In this document: piece after piece, positions 29,801-38,545 of the stretch
How positions within the stretch are numbered: position 1 is the first letter of the stretch
Layout of the letters: each line of letters begins with the position of its first letter
Origin: an uncultured Lachnospiraceae bacterium
GTDB lineage: Bacteria > Bacillota > Clostridia > Lachnospirales > Lachnospiraceae
Reading direction: 5' to 3'
DNA length: 60,781 bases
Assembly: GCA_944383545.1 (NCBI GenBank)
Contig: CALWPY010000012.1
Span: forward strand, 1 to 60,781
Translations under genes and position numbers: made by a program
Notes under the pieces: generated by a model
What the model was told of the DNA's origin: nothing
Seen by the model: only the letters and a program-made list of their open reading frames with translations
Database searches by the model: none

Positions 29801-32800
29801 CGGTATAAGCCACATCCAAGGCACCTTCATATATCTTATAGTAGAAGGTCTTACCTGCATCTTCCGCCGTATACTCAGCCTTGGCATTAAAGGTTACTGC
29901 TCCGTCTGCTCCCGTGCTTCCACTTGCAAGAAGTGTTCCTGTAGGGTCTGACGCAAGCCATGCAGCCTCTGACATTCCTGAATCTTTAGATGATATATCC
30001 AGTTCATCTACATTAAAGCTGAATCTGTAGCCTCTTAAATTATTTGTTCCGTCCAACTGCTTTTCTGCCGTAAATTCAAGCTCTGTTTCAGGCATGGAGT
30101 TATCAAATGCTATATTACTTAAAGTATATGTTCCCGGAATTTCTGTTCCCTGAGCATTATACTTCCTTACCTCTTCCGTTGTGGTAACGGCTCCCGTAGT
30201 CTGGTTTCTTGTCACAGAAACGGTTACGATATAATACGATCTGTCATAAACTATATCAGAATTATTTCCTGCAGTCTCATAAATCTTGTAGTAATATGTG
30301 CTTCCTATATCTGAAGAGGTATATTCAATAGCATCAAAGGTTGCAGTTCCATCCTGTGTTGAAGAATCTGCCGTTAGGCTTATTCCCCCTGTCTTATCAC
30401 TATAAGTGTCCCCAGTAAGAGTCTGCTCAACAAGGTTAAATTCAAAGCTTCCTGCCTCTGCAAGCTTTTCGGTTGTTCCGTCTATGGTCTTCTTTACCGA
30501 AAGAGTAACATCAGCTGACTCTGTGGTATTATCAAACGATACCGAATTTGCATTTCCCGAAGACGTATAGCTTCCGCCGTCCTGCTGAACATATTTAGTG
30601 ATTGTTTCATCAATGACAATTTGTGTAGTATCTGCATTTGCAGAAATAACATGCCTTATTATATAGTATGAGCTGTCCTTTGCAATGCCTGAATACTGAG
30701 AATCATCCTCACAAATCTTATAGTAGTATGTTTCACCTACATCTGAGTATGTATATGTAAGACCGTTATCAAATATAACAGTTCCCAAAGCATTAGAAGT
30801 ACCCTCTGCAATCTCGCTACCCGAAGGGTTTCCTGCAAGAAGATTTTCAAGTTCTGTACTTCCCAAACCTGCGTCTACAGAAATCTCATATACTTTAAAA
30901 GTAAATCCAAATGAAGCAAGACCGTCCGTAGCTCCGTCCAGAAGCTTTGATGCACTGAAATTATAATCTCTGCTTAAATCAGGCGCAGTAGTATTGTTAA
31001 ATGTAATGGCAGATACTGAATAATCTCCTGTAATTTTATTACCGTTTTTATCATATTTATCAACCGATACACTGTTTACAAATACTCCTGCCAAGTCATT
31101 TTCATTTACTTCTACCGTAACTATATAATATGAAGAATCATACGATAAGCCCGACTGACTTCCGGCAGTTTCAGAAATCTTATAATAATGTGTTCCTACA
31201 TCACTACTACTGTAGGTTATTTTATTAAAGGAGGCTGTTCCTGTCTGTGTATCAGATGACGCCGTATAGCTTATTCCTCCCGCCATGTCACTGTAGGTAT
31301 CTCCATCTAAAGACTGTTCCGTAAGGGTAAAATTAAATGAGCTGTAATTACTTAAAGTATCCGTACTTCCGTCAATGGTCTTTCTGGCACTTAAGGAAAG
31401 TGTATTATCAGCAGGGGTATTTTCATAATATAAATAACCCATGTAAAAATATTTATCCACACCGTCCGGTACAGTTACATTACTATCAGCATCACATACA
31501 ATGAAATAGTAAGGCTCGCTGTTTACAGAGAAACCTTCGTCTGCATCTGTTTCCACCAATGCATAAATCTGGTCATAGGCCAAATTATCTATTATAACCG
31601 TTCCGTCAGAGCCAAGCTCAATAGTACCTTTTCCTGCTACCGGAGAAGCATTTATTGAAAGCTCACCGTTACTGTACTTACCCTCATATAGTGCAAATTT
31701 AGAATTTTGAAGTGCAACCATCTGATTGCTGCTGTCAGTCCAGAACTTATATAACGTAACCGACGCCGTTTCCGAATCTGACCAAACTGCAGGTCTCTGT
31801 ACTGTAGTTGCAAAGCTGGTACTGTCTGAATTATTGCTTTCTGCAAAACCATAAATACTGAAGCTGTTTGTAGAATTAGAAGCATCCAGAGAGCCTCCTA
31901 TATACTGATTAATATTTGCAGAATAAGTAATTCTCAGCGCCGTACTGTCAGGAAGCGTCATTATAAGCTTTCTTTCATTATTGTCGTACGTATATTTATA
32001 TTCGGACTTAGAGAGAGTCTGCCAGCTTGACTCATTTGTATCATTTTCAGGTATTCCGTCTCCGACATATTTTTGAATTACAAGGGTATCCTTAAGGAAG
32101 ATAAGGGCACTTCCAAATATATCCTCTGCAATAATTGTATCAGCATCAGATAAATCTGCAGCAGAAGGATTTACATATACCGTGTATTCTGCACGCTTTG
32201 TATTTACATTATAATAACCTGATTTACTTACGGTTTCCGCAGGAGTGAGTGTGTTTGTACTGCTGGAATGTCCCATAAACTCATCGTTAAGCCTAACCCT
32301 GGCATTATTGGTAAATTCCTGAGGCTGACCGTTAGATATAAACTCTCTAAGATAATCATCCGAAACGGTTGCCGAATAAGTAAGCCGCAATACATATTTT
32401 TCTACCCATTCCCAGCCTGATGTTCCTACTCTTTCTATAGCTTCTTTCAGAACGTCATTAACTGTAATTGTAAATGTAACTGTATTTCCTGAAATACTTT
32501 TGTTTACAGTCTTTGGCAGTCCCTCGGTTGTATCCTCAGGCATATACCACTGATTTTGACTGTTAAGATAAGTTATTTGAGAATCATCATTTAATGTCAT
32601 ATTTTCAGGCAGAGTATCCCGGACAGTAATGACATCGCCAACCTCAGGCGCACTGCCTTCATACATTGCCGTAAGATTTACATCAACTGTATAATTTACT
32701 GTATTTAATTCATTCTGACTTACCGTTCCCTGTTTATCAATGTTACTTGTGTGGGTATAACTGTCCTCTGCACTTTCATTATAAGAATTATTTTCATTAT

Positions 32801-34577
32801 CCTGATAGCTGAGTGAAGCCGTATTTCTGAATGTTGCCCCATCAGAAAGTGTAGGAGCAGACGTAACGGTTATCTCAACCTGCTGTCCTTCCTTTCCTGT
32901 AAAATAACTGTCTTCAAAATTTATTGAGAATCCGGTGCCATAATTATTATACCCTGATATAATACCGTTTCCGGGAACAATACTGCCGTCAGTAATTACC
33001 TCAGTTCCGTCAACCACTACCGTAGTTTGGTTTAAAACCGATTGCCAGTTTCCGTCCTGGTCCGTAAGCTGAACATTCTTAATTCCCGCTGACGGAACAT
33101 TTATTACTATCTTCCACGTAAGGGTATCGTCCTCATTTAAGCTTACAAATTCCTTACTTAAAACATCTCTTCCGTCAGTCACTACACTTGCCGAAGTTTC
33201 AGATGTAATACCGTCTCCGAAATCAACAGTTACTCTATTATCAAGAGTTACAGGGAATTCCGAATTAAGCACATCCTCCGATACGGATGTTGTATAAGAA
33301 AGAGTATATTCTCCTGTATTATCATTTTTAGTAAGCTGACTTAATTTAATATTAGACAAATCTATTCCGTCCGGCAAATCAGTCGGTGTAAGATTTGTAT
33401 TTAATATATCCTCCAGTGTAATATTTTCCGGATTAAAATCATCAAACTCCGCTAAATCCCCCGGATTTACGGTAATTGTCCATGTAACAGTCTCTTTATT
33501 TCCCTCTGCGTCAGTATTCCATATACCTCCCTTTGAAACAGACGGTCTTGTTACATTAATTCCCCATGATGTGGATTCCGCATTCGCAGGATTATCCTTA
33601 TTTGTAGTATAATTTGCCCTAAATGTATTTTGGAAGTTATTGGAATTCTGGTTTGTAAACACATCAGACACATTATCAGCACTTATTGTCACATCATATG
33701 TAATTGTTAAGCTTTCTGAATTGTTAGAATCAAGCGTATAACCACTTAATGCCGTGTTAAGTTCATCCCAGCTTGAGTACGTGTTCCCGTTAACCTTTAT
33801 ATTTGACATATTTTCCAATCCCGAGCCCAGTGTATCACTGACGGAATTAATTGTAATTTCTCCATTATAAGGCGTAATGGTAATTGTATAGCTCTGTGTA
33901 ATTGTACCATCAGAATTTATTACAGCACTACCGTTTGTATTTTTATATACACTCATTCCACTTTCAGGCTCGTTTAAATCTACATTTACCTGATATGTGG
34001 TGTCTCCAATTCCAAAAATTCCTTTGTCAGAGGAATCGAGGTCATCACCTGAAAAATCAACTACTCCCTTTATATTTCCTCCACCGCTTATATTGCTTTC
34101 TTCAACAAACATTGCATCCAGAGTAATATAAAACTTTCCGTCCTGTATGTACCACGTTCCTACCTCTCTTCCCGCAGTATCACTAAGAATCGTTTCAGAA
34201 TAATCATTTATTGTAATTCCCTGTGCCTGAAGGTCCACGGAAAACTCCTGTATTCTGGATGTATTTGCAATAGCCCAGGCAAACGAGATTTCTACCTCAT
34301 CACCGTTTTTTACATTAGAATCATTCGCGACCTCAGTGCCGTTCACTTTAATCGTAAAGTTGCTGAGAGTGAGTCCGTCAGGTGCGGAAAGAGTATTTCC
34401 AAGTAACCTGTTCTGTTCCGAAATACTGACCGCATCTGTCTGGGTAGCATAATTTCCGCTTCCCTTTTGTACTTCATCTGCATATGTACCCGAACTCGAA
34501 GGAATACACATGGTAACTATCATAATAACCGCTAAAAATATTGATATAATTCGTTTCGTACGTATTCTTACATTCAT
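26802..34577 (-). CDS. Giant cell-surface adhesin with FctA/Cna-B isopeptide-type domains
   Basis: A 2591-aa exported protein: signal peptide (1 to about 34), collagen-binding-adhesin-like beta domains (about 45-950), a SpaA-like domain (about 985-1050, TLYKFW...ALVET), then about eight Spy0128/FctA-like domains of two alternating types (KTIDG and KQLDG/KLLDG), interrupted by two Cna-B-like domains (GSLKITK...SVTE). Each FctA-like unit keeps a Lys near its start (SVKKTIDG), a Glu (LVEQ) and a terminal Asn (FDNT), the residues that form intramolecular isopeptide bonds in Spy0128. A Thr/Ser/Glu stalk (about 2473-2556) precedes VKTSDDKPI, a hydrophobic segment and a KLRKNDKK tail. No LPXTG is present, so sortase anchoring via this variant motif is an inference. 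No sortase gene is in the window. The SD GGAGG is strong. Confidence 0.85.
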   Translation of the reverse strand: MNVRIRTKRIISIFLAVIMIVTMCIPSSSGTYADEVQKGSGNYATQTDAVSISEQNRLLGNTLSAPDGLTLSNFTIKVNGTEVANDSNVKNGDEVEISFAWAIANTSRIQEFSVDLQAQGITINDYSETILSDTAGREVGTWYIQDGKFYITLDAMFVEESNISGGGNIKGVVDFSGDDLDSSDKGIFGIGDTTYQVNVDLNEPESGMSVYKNTNGSAVINSDGTITQSYTITITPYNGEITINSVSDTLGSGLENMSNIKVNGNTYSSWDELNTALSGYTLDSNNSESLTITYDVTISADNVSDVFTNQNSNNFQNTFRANYTTNKDNPANAESTSWGINVTRPSVSKGGIWNTDAEGNKETVTWTITVNPGDLAEFDDFNPENITLEDILNTNLTPTDLPDGIDLSNIKLSQLTKNDNTGEYTLSYTTSVSEDVLNSEFPVTLDNRVTVDFGDGITSETSASVVTDGRDVLSKEFVSLNEDDTLTWKIVINVPSAGIKNVQLTDQDGNWQSVLNQTTVVVDGTEVITDGSIVPGNGIISGYNNYGTGFSINFEDSYFTGKEGQQVEITVTSAPTLSDGATFRNTASLSYQDNENNSYNESAEDSYTHTSNIDKQGTVSQNELNTVNYTVDVNLTAMYEGSAPEVGDVITVRDTLPENMTLNDDSQITYLNSQNQWYMPEDTTEGLPKTVNKSISGNTVTFTITVNDVLKEAIERVGTSGWEWVEKYVLRLTYSATVSDDYLREFISNGQPQEFTNNARVRLNDEFMGHSSSTNTLTPAETVSKSGYYNVNTKRAEYTVYVNPSAADLSDADTIIAEDIFGSALIFLKDTLVIQKYVGDGIPENDTNESSWQTLSKSEYKYTYDNNERKLIMTLPDSTALRITYSANINQYIGGSLDASNSTNSFSIYGFAESNNSDSTSFATTVQRPAVWSDSETASVTLYKFWTDSSNQMVALQNSKFALYEGKYSNGELSINASPVAGKGTIELGSDGTVIIDNLAYDQIYALVETDADEGFSVNSEPYYFIVCDADSNVTVPDGVDKYFYMGYLYYENTPADNTLSLSARKTIDGSTDTLSNYSSFNFTLTEQSLDGDTYSDMAGGISYTASSDTQTGTASFNKITYSSSDVGTHYYKISETAGSQSGLSYDSSYYIVTVEVNENDLAGVFVNSVSVDKYDKNGNKITGDYSVSAITFNNTTAPDLSRDYNFSASKLLDGATDGLASFGFTFKVYEISVDAGLGSTELENLLAGNPSGSEIAEGTSNALGTVIFDNGLTYTYSDVGETYYYKICEDDSQYSGIAKDSSYYIIRHVISANADTTQIVIDETITKYVQQDGGSYTSSGNANSVSFDNTTESADVTLSVKKTIDGTTEKLAEAGSFEFNLVEQTLTGDTYSDKTGGISLTADSSTQDGTATFDAIEYTSSDIGSTYYYKIYETAGNNSDIVYDRSYYIVTVSVTRNQTTGAVTTTEEVRKYNAQGTEIPGTYTLSNIAFDNSMPETELEFTAEKQLDGTNNLRGYRFSFNVDELDISSKDSGMSEAAWLASDPTGTLLASGSTGADGAVTFNAKAEYTAEDAGKTFYYKIYEGALDVAYTGIEKDESYYILKADVALTGNTLQVTETLTKYEYSDETLSFSLVQGTVSSAVFNNTTSSESLVLNVKKTIDGGTDKLGNYNSFSFELKEQSLNGNIYSDKQDGISLTAVSSTTDGTAAFTAIEYTASDIGNTYYYKISEINDNQQGLSYDDTYYIVAVEVGSDTATGGITKDVSVTKYGTDGQTASDENNITFNNTVNYGSLKITKSLSNDSDTPESTETFNIQITLRDTNGNNVSGTFGNVTFTNGIATLSVEAGESVTVSGIPEGYSYSVTEPENTIPLNYTLVQINGGTGTIQVNTVSEAVVTNRYDEPAELTGRLTFAANKKLDSSTDDLDEFTFNFNVDLLTSVDTVNEANVSMDTILTDYPNPTNVSRGVNLPDGSVSFTNAVNYDSDDIGKTYYYKIYEADLNSAYIGIEKDDTCYVLKAAISENQEGTALEVNQVLYKYTYNGNNGRYTGQSYTGTPEFSNTSYSTTFGVSLKKTIDGTTEKLAEAGSFEFNFVEQTLNGGIYSDKAGGTYFTATSSTHDGVANFYYIEYTASDIGSTYYYKIYETEGTNSDIVYDDSYYIVTVSVIRNQTTGAVDTEEEVKKYNAQGTEIPGTYNLSNIAFDNSMPETELEFTAEKQLDGTNDLQGYSFDFNVDELDIADKDAGMSEAEWLASNPSGTAFASGSTGAGGAITFDTKAEYTAEDAGKTFYYKIYEGALDESYTDIVKDVSYYIVKVNVSLDAQDELQADKTITKYEYSEETLSFSAVQGNVSSVVFNNTTKEYFGSLKITKELSNGNNTPEVKETFSIQITLKDINDNNVSGTFGNVTFTNGIATVKVEAGESVTVSGIPEGYKYSVTELQDSIPENYELVSVTDRGTGVIIRDSESEVVVLNRYLEVSSTEESTEDTTEVTTEVTTESSTETSTDTSTETSTETSTETSTTTETSTETSTDTSTETSTETSTETSTTTETTTETSVKTSDDKPIILICVVLLVSLAGGTMAFVKLRKNDKK
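26931..27085 (-). repeat. Tandem 78-bp repeat in the stalk of the surface protein
   Basis: Two head-to-tail copies (26931-27008 and 27009-27085) are identical over about 77 bases. The period of 78 is a multiple of 3, so copy number change keeps the frame and changes stalk length by 26 residues (TETSTETS-type). Inside each copy there is a shorter 15-base periodicity coding for TETST. Confidence 0.9.
27480..30520 (-). repeat. Segmental duplication inside the surface protein gene
   Basis: Long blocks recur about 2130 bases apart, for example GGCATGGAGTTATCAAATGC at 27961 and at 30091, and CCTGCCTCTGCAAGC at 28321 and at 30451. The duplicated unit covers one KTIDG-type plus one KQLDG-type domain. 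The Cna-B-like domains repeat with a different offset (near 27400 and 29120), so more than one duplication step is needed. Confidence 0.8.
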
Positions 34578-34649
34578 AACTTTTCCTCCATTACATCTAA
34601 TTTTAATTTTTATTAAAATACCCCAATTTTTTTAACCTATATTTATATA

Positions 34650-34678
34650 AATCTATCATAATTATACAATCTTTTCAA
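34650..34678 (-). promoter_or_regulatory. Putative promoter of the giant surface gene
   Basis: Minus strand TTGAAA (34678-34673), a 17-base spacer, and TAGATT (34655-34650); a TATAAT at 34669-34664 is an alternative -10 without a good -35. The untranslated leader would be about 65 bases. The rest of 34578-34809 is very AT-rich and shows no gene. Confidence 0.45.
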
Positions 34679-34815
34679 CAGTTTTGCCATGACTTCATAT
34701 AATTTCCACATATTTTTTATAATATTATTAATTATTTTTTATATACTGAATAATTTTTATTTCTCTATACATAATAATCATATATTCAATTTTTTATAAG
34801 AAAGGATATGTGATT

Positions 34816-35019
34816 ATGAAATTTCTTAATGGTTTCTGTCTTACAATAGCTATAATAGGTGCCCTTAACTGGGGACTTATAGGATTTTTTGATTTTAACC
34901 TTGTATCCGCACTGTTCGGCAACGCTACGGCACTGTCAAGAATTATATACGGTCTGGTAGGCTTATGCGGATTATATATCATCTCATTTTATGGTTTCCT
35001 TCAGCGTGAGGAAGCATAA
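34816..35019 (+). CDS. DUF378 family small membrane protein
   Basis: A 67-aa protein with two predicted membrane helices (about 4-27 and 42-62). It matches the DUF378 pattern with IGALNWGLIGFFDFNLV, then LSRIIYGLVGLCGLY. The function is unknown across the family. ATG 34816 is chosen because AAAGGA lies 9 bases upstream; the GTG at 34810 is too close to it. This is the second plus-strand gene and is isolated between two minus-strand units, facing livF. It has its own hairpin terminator downstream. Confidence 0.82.
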   Translation: MKFLNGFCLTIAIIGALNWGLIGFFDFNLVSALFGNATALSRIIYGLVGLCGLYIISFYGFLQREEA

Positions 35020-35046
35020 ATAAGGTTAATATAAGCGGAAATAACG

Positions 35047-35078
35047 TGCTGCGGCAGGTATCACCTTCCGCAGCATTT
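35047..35078. terminator. Shared terminator between the DUF378 gene and livF
   Basis: TGCTGCGG (35047-35054) and CCGCAGCA (35068-35075) flank a 13-base loop, with ATTTAT after it on the plus strand and CGTTATTT on the minus strand. It sits between the convergent DUF378 and livF stops and could serve both. Confidence 0.65.
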
Positions 35079-35083
35079 ATCAA

Positions 35084-35794
35084 TTATTCTCCCAGATATG
35101 CCTTCCTTACGGATTCATCATTAAGTAAATCCCTTGCGTCTCCGGAAAGTATAATATTCCCTGTTTCCAATACATATGCCCTGTCTGCAGTTTTAAGTGC
35201 TTTTTTTGCATTCTGCTCCACGACAAGCACCGTCATTCCTTCTTTTCTTATATCTTCTATTATCCTAAATATCTCATCCACAAACTGCGGTGAAAGTCCC
35301 ATGGAAGGCTCATCCATTACAATAAGCTTTGGCTTTGACATAAGAGCCCTTCCTATTGCAAGCATCTGCTGCTCGCCTCCCGAAAGAGTTCCTGCAAGCT
35401 GTTTTTTTCTTTCCTCAAGTCTCGGAAATCTTTCGTATATCTTTTCTAACGTCTTTTGTGTTTCTTCTTTATCTTTATTAATATAGGCTCCAAGCTTTAA
35501 ATTTTCATAGACGCTCAGCTCAGCAAAAACTCGTCTTCCTTCAGGCACATGAGCCATACCCATTTTTACTATTTTATGAGCAGGTGTATCAGTTATATCC
35601 TCCCCCATAAAAGAAATCTTTCCTTTTCCTGCACGGAGAAGTCCTGTAATTGTATGAAGCGTGGTAGTTTTTCCTGCCCCGTTTGCACCTATTAATGCCA
35701 CAACCTCTCCTTCATTTATTTCAAAGGAAATACCTTTAAGGGCCTGTATCATTCCGTAGTATACCTGTATATCCTTTACTTTAAGCATTGCCAT
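35084..35794 (-). CDS. livF: Branched-chain amino-acid ABC transporter ATPase LivF
   Basis: A 236-aa ATPase of the HAAT family. Walker A GANGAGKTT, signature LSGGEQQML, Walker B KLIVMDEPSMGLSP and the H-region variant VVEQNAKKAL are all present. The short spacing between Q-loop and signature and the GLSPQFVDE sequence are LivF-type. AAGGAGG precedes the ATG. It is the last gene of the livKHMGF set. Confidence 0.92.
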   Translation of the reverse strand: MAMLKVKDIQVYYGMIQALKGISFEINEGEVVALIGANGAGKTTTLHTITGLLRAGKGKISFMGEDITDTPAHKIVKMGMAHVPEGRRVFAELSVYENLKLGAYINKDKEETQKTLEKIYERFPRLEERKKQLAGTLSGGEQQMLAIGRALMSKPKLIVMDEPSMGLSPQFVDEIFRIIEDIRKEGMTVLVVEQNAKKALKTADRAYVLETGNIILSGDARDLLNDESVRKAYLGE

Positions 35795-35815
35795 AATATT
35801 TTCCTCCTTAGGTAC

Positions 35816-36577
35816 CTATACATCATCTTCGCCGAGATATGCTTTTATTACTTCAGGATTTTTTAATACTTCTTTGGTTTCTCCCTGCATAAGCACCTGC
35901 CCGAAATTAAGCACCGTAAGCTTTTCGCATATTCCGTTTACAAGCTTCATATCATGCTCAATAAGGAGAATTGTCATATCAAATTCTTTTCTCACAAAAG
36001 CTATGGTATCCATAAGCTCGTTTGTTTCATTCGGATTCATTCCTGCTGCCGGCTCATCCAAAAGAAGAAGCTTTGGTCCGGTTGCCATTGCCCTTGCTAT
36101 CTCAAGCTTACGCTGGTCTCCGTAAGAAAGACTTCCCGCTTTAAGTTCTGCCCTGTCCTCCATTTTAAATACCTGAAGCAGTTTTAAGGCATCCTCATTC
36201 ATGCTTTTTTCGGCTTTCCTGTACGCAGGCGTTTTAAATATACCTGACAACGTACCATAGGTGTATGCATTATGCAGCCCTGTCTTTACATTATCCAGAA
36301 CAGTCATATTGTTAAAAAGCCTTATATTCTGAAATGTTCTTGCAATTCCCGCTCTGTTTATTTCAGCAGTATGCTTTCCCGTTATGTTTTTCCCGTCAAG
36401 TACTATACTTCCCTCGTCAGGCTTATAAATTCCCGTAATCATATTAAAAGCAGTGGTTTTTCCGGCTCCGTTTGGACCTATCAGACCATAAAGAGCACCC
36501 TTTTCAATCTTCATATTAAGATTGTCAACCGCCTTAATTCCTCCGAAGGAAATCGAAAGGTTTTTTATTTCCAGCAT
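35816..36577 (-). CDS. livG: Branched-chain amino-acid ABC transporter ATPase LivG
   Basis: A 253-aa ATPase with Walker A GPNGAGKTT, the LivG-specific insertion after IARTFQNIRLFNNMTVLDNV, signature LSYGDQRKLEIARA, Walker B LLLLDEPAAGMNP and switch IEHDMKLV. It starts 2 bases after the livM stop, so translation is probably coupled. It pairs with LivF under the LivH/LivM membrane core. Confidence 0.93.
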   Translation of the reverse strand: MLEIKNLSISFGGIKAVDNLNMKIEKGALYGLIGPNGAGKTTAFNMITGIYKPDEGSIVLDGKNITGKHTAEINRAGIARTFQNIRLFNNMTVLDNVKTGLHNAYTYGTLSGIFKTPAYRKAEKSMNEDALKLLQVFKMEDRAELKAGSLSYGDQRKLEIARAMATGPKLLLLDEPAAGMNPNETNELMDTIAFVRKEFDMTILLIEHDMKLVNGICEKLTVLNFGQVLMQGETKEVLKNPEVIKAYLGEDDV

Positions 36578-36579
36578 AT

Positions 36580-37632
36580 CTATTCACTTCCCCTTTCGTT
36601 TTTCTTCATACTAAGTTTTGCCTTTATTTTCGTTCTAAAGTTTATTGCTGCAGGCGCCTGGTTAAAGAGCATAATGGCTATAAGAAGCACCGCATATATA
36701 AGCATACGGTAATCAGAGAGACCTCTCAGCATTTCCGGCAGGGCATAAAGTATGACTGCGGCAATTACTGAGCCCCTTATGTTTCCTATGCCTCCCAATA
36801 CCACAAAGACAAGTATCAGGATAGACATGTTATAATCAAATTTTGTTGCACTGAAAATAGCAATGTTATGCGCATATAATGAGCCTGCCACTCCTGCAAG
36901 TGCGGCAGATATGGAAAATGCAAGCATCTTATATTTTGACACGTTTATTCCGACGGATTCGGCAGCAATCCTATTATCCCTTATTGCCATGATTGCACGT
37001 CCCGTTCTGGAATTGATTATATTAAGTACAATAAAAAGCGTAATGAGTATCAGAATAAAACCTGCAACAAGTGACGAGCCCCCGGGAATACGTGATATAC
37101 CCTGCGGTCCGTTTACAATTACCATTCCATCCTCTTCAAGACCCAGAGCCATTGTTCCCTTAAGGGAAAAATGAAATCCTCTCGAGTCCTTGCCGATATA
37201 TATGACATTAAGGACGTTTTTTATTATCTCTCCAAATGCAAGGGTAACTATTGCAAGATAATCACCTTTAAGTCTCAGCACAGGTATGCTGATAAGCATT
37301 CCGAATATCCCTGCCACAAGTGCTCCTACAATAAGCGCAAGTATAAAACGCCATATATCAGGAAGTGCACCGTCAGTAAGCTTTGAGAAAAACGCTCCTG
37401 CATAAGCTCCTATACACATAAAACCTGCATGTCCGAGGCTGAGTTCTCCTGATATTCCCACTACAAGGTTTAAGGACACTGCCGCTATTACATAAACGCA
37501 GATTGGAACTAAAAGTCCACCGAAATGATAGGTGAGATTTCCGGTCAGGGATAGTATTTCAACAAGAAGAAATGCTCCTGTTACCATTAAATAAGTAATC
37601 AAATTATTTTTTGCTGTTTTATTTATCTTCAT
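36580..37632 (-). CDS. livM: Branched-chain amino-acid ABC transporter permease LivM
   Basis: A 350-aa polytopic membrane protein (about nine hydrophobic segments) with LivM-type motifs ELSLGHAGFMCIGAYAGA and the GGIGNIRGSVIAA loop near the C terminus, plus AIRDNRIAAESVGINVSKYK, the cytoplasmic coupling helix. It starts 6 bases after the livH stop. The C terminus is Lys-rich. Confidence 0.92.
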   Translation of the reverse strand: MKINKTAKNNLITYLMVTGAFLLVEILSLTGNLTYHFGGLLVPICVYVIAAVSLNLVVGISGELSLGHAGFMCIGAYAGAFFSKLTDGALPDIWRFILALIVGALVAGIFGMLISIPVLRLKGDYLAIVTLAFGEIIKNVLNVIYIGKDSRGFHFSLKGTMALGLEEDGMVIVNGPQGISRIPGGSSLVAGFILILITLFIVLNIINSRTGRAIMAIRDNRIAAESVGINVSKYKMLAFSISAALAGVAGSLYAHNIAIFSATKFDYNMSILILVFVVLGGIGNIRGSVIAAVILYALPEMLRGLSDYRMLIYAVLLIAIMLFNQAPAAINFRTKIKAKLSMKKNERGSE

Positions 37633-37638
37633 GCCGTC

Positions 37639-38523
37639 CTACACCTTCTCTCTAATATTTTTTCCGAGAATACCCGTAGGTCTCACGAGAAGTACTATTA
37701 TAAGTACGGCAAATACTATGGCATCAGATAACTGTGATGTGATATATGCCCTGCTTAAGATTTCGATAATTCCAAGCAGTATTCCGCCAAGCATGGCACC
37801 CGGTACAGAGCCTATACCTCCGAAAACCGCTGCCACAAACGCTTTAATTCCCGGCATTGCTCCCGTGTAAGGAGTGATTGTGGGATATGCTGAACAGAGA
37901 AGAAATCCTGCTATTGCGGCAAGTCCTGAGCCTATGGCAAATGTAAGGGATATAGTACCGTTTACGTTTATTCCCATAAGCTGTGCAGCTCCCCTGTCCT
38001 CTGAAACAGCCTGCATCGCCTGTCCCTGTCTGGTCTTTTTTATAAATATTGTAAGTCCTGCCATAATAAGTACGCATGACACAATAGTTACAATTATAGT
38101 CCCCGAAATAATCAAATCACCGTCAAACAGGACCAGTGAAGGAACATCTATTATATTCACAAATGCCTTTGCATCTGCCCCGAATATAAGAAGGGCAAGA
38201 TTCTGCAGAAGATAACTCATACCTATCGCCGTAATAAGAACTGCAAGCGATGAAGCTGCATTTCTTAATGGCTTATAAGCAATTTTTTCTATTATAACTC
38301 CAAGCAGTGTACAGACTGCTATTGACACAAGTATTGCAACCCAGGGATTTGCCCCTGCATATATTGTCATGTTAAGTACTGCATATGCACCTACCATTAT
38401 TATGTCACCGTGTGCAAAATTAAGCATCTTGGCAATTCCGTAAACCATTGTATAGCCCAGTGCTATAATTGCATAAATACTTCCAAGACTTATTCCGTTT
38501 ATCAGATAATATACAAAACTCAT
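37639..38523 (-). CDS. livH: Branched-chain amino-acid ABC transporter permease LivH
   Basis: A 294-aa membrane permease. LivH motifs seen: GISLGSIYAIIALGYTMVYG, LNFAHGDIIMVGAY, the SEDRGAAQLMGINV coupling helix and VFGGIGSVPGAMLGG. AGGAGA lies 7 bases before the ATG. It is co-transcribed after livK (22-base gap). Confidence 0.93.
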   Translation of the reverse strand: MSFVYYLINGISLGSIYAIIALGYTMVYGIAKMLNFAHGDIIMVGAYAVLNMTIYAGANPWVAILVSIAVCTLLGVIIEKIAYKPLRNAASSLAVLITAIGMSYLLQNLALLIFGADAKAFVNIIDVPSLVLFDGDLIISGTIIVTIVSCVLIMAGLTIFIKKTRQGQAMQAVSEDRGAAQLMGINVNGTISLTFAIGSGLAAIAGFLLCSAYPTITPYTGAMPGIKAFVAAVFGGIGSVPGAMLGGILLGIIEILSRAYITSQLSDAIVFAVLIIVLLVRPTGILGKNIREKV

Positions 38524-38545
38524 ATTTTCTCCTATTCGTAAAAGC

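Noticed and set aside
26931-30520. Regular repeats that could suggest a CRISPR array.
   Set aside because: They are in-frame coding repeats with no unique spacers of constant length, and no cas genes are present.
34578-34809. A riboswitch or small RNA in the AT-rich gap beside the giant gene.
   Set aside because: No conserved stems or known aptamer signatures are visible; only promoter-like hexamers.
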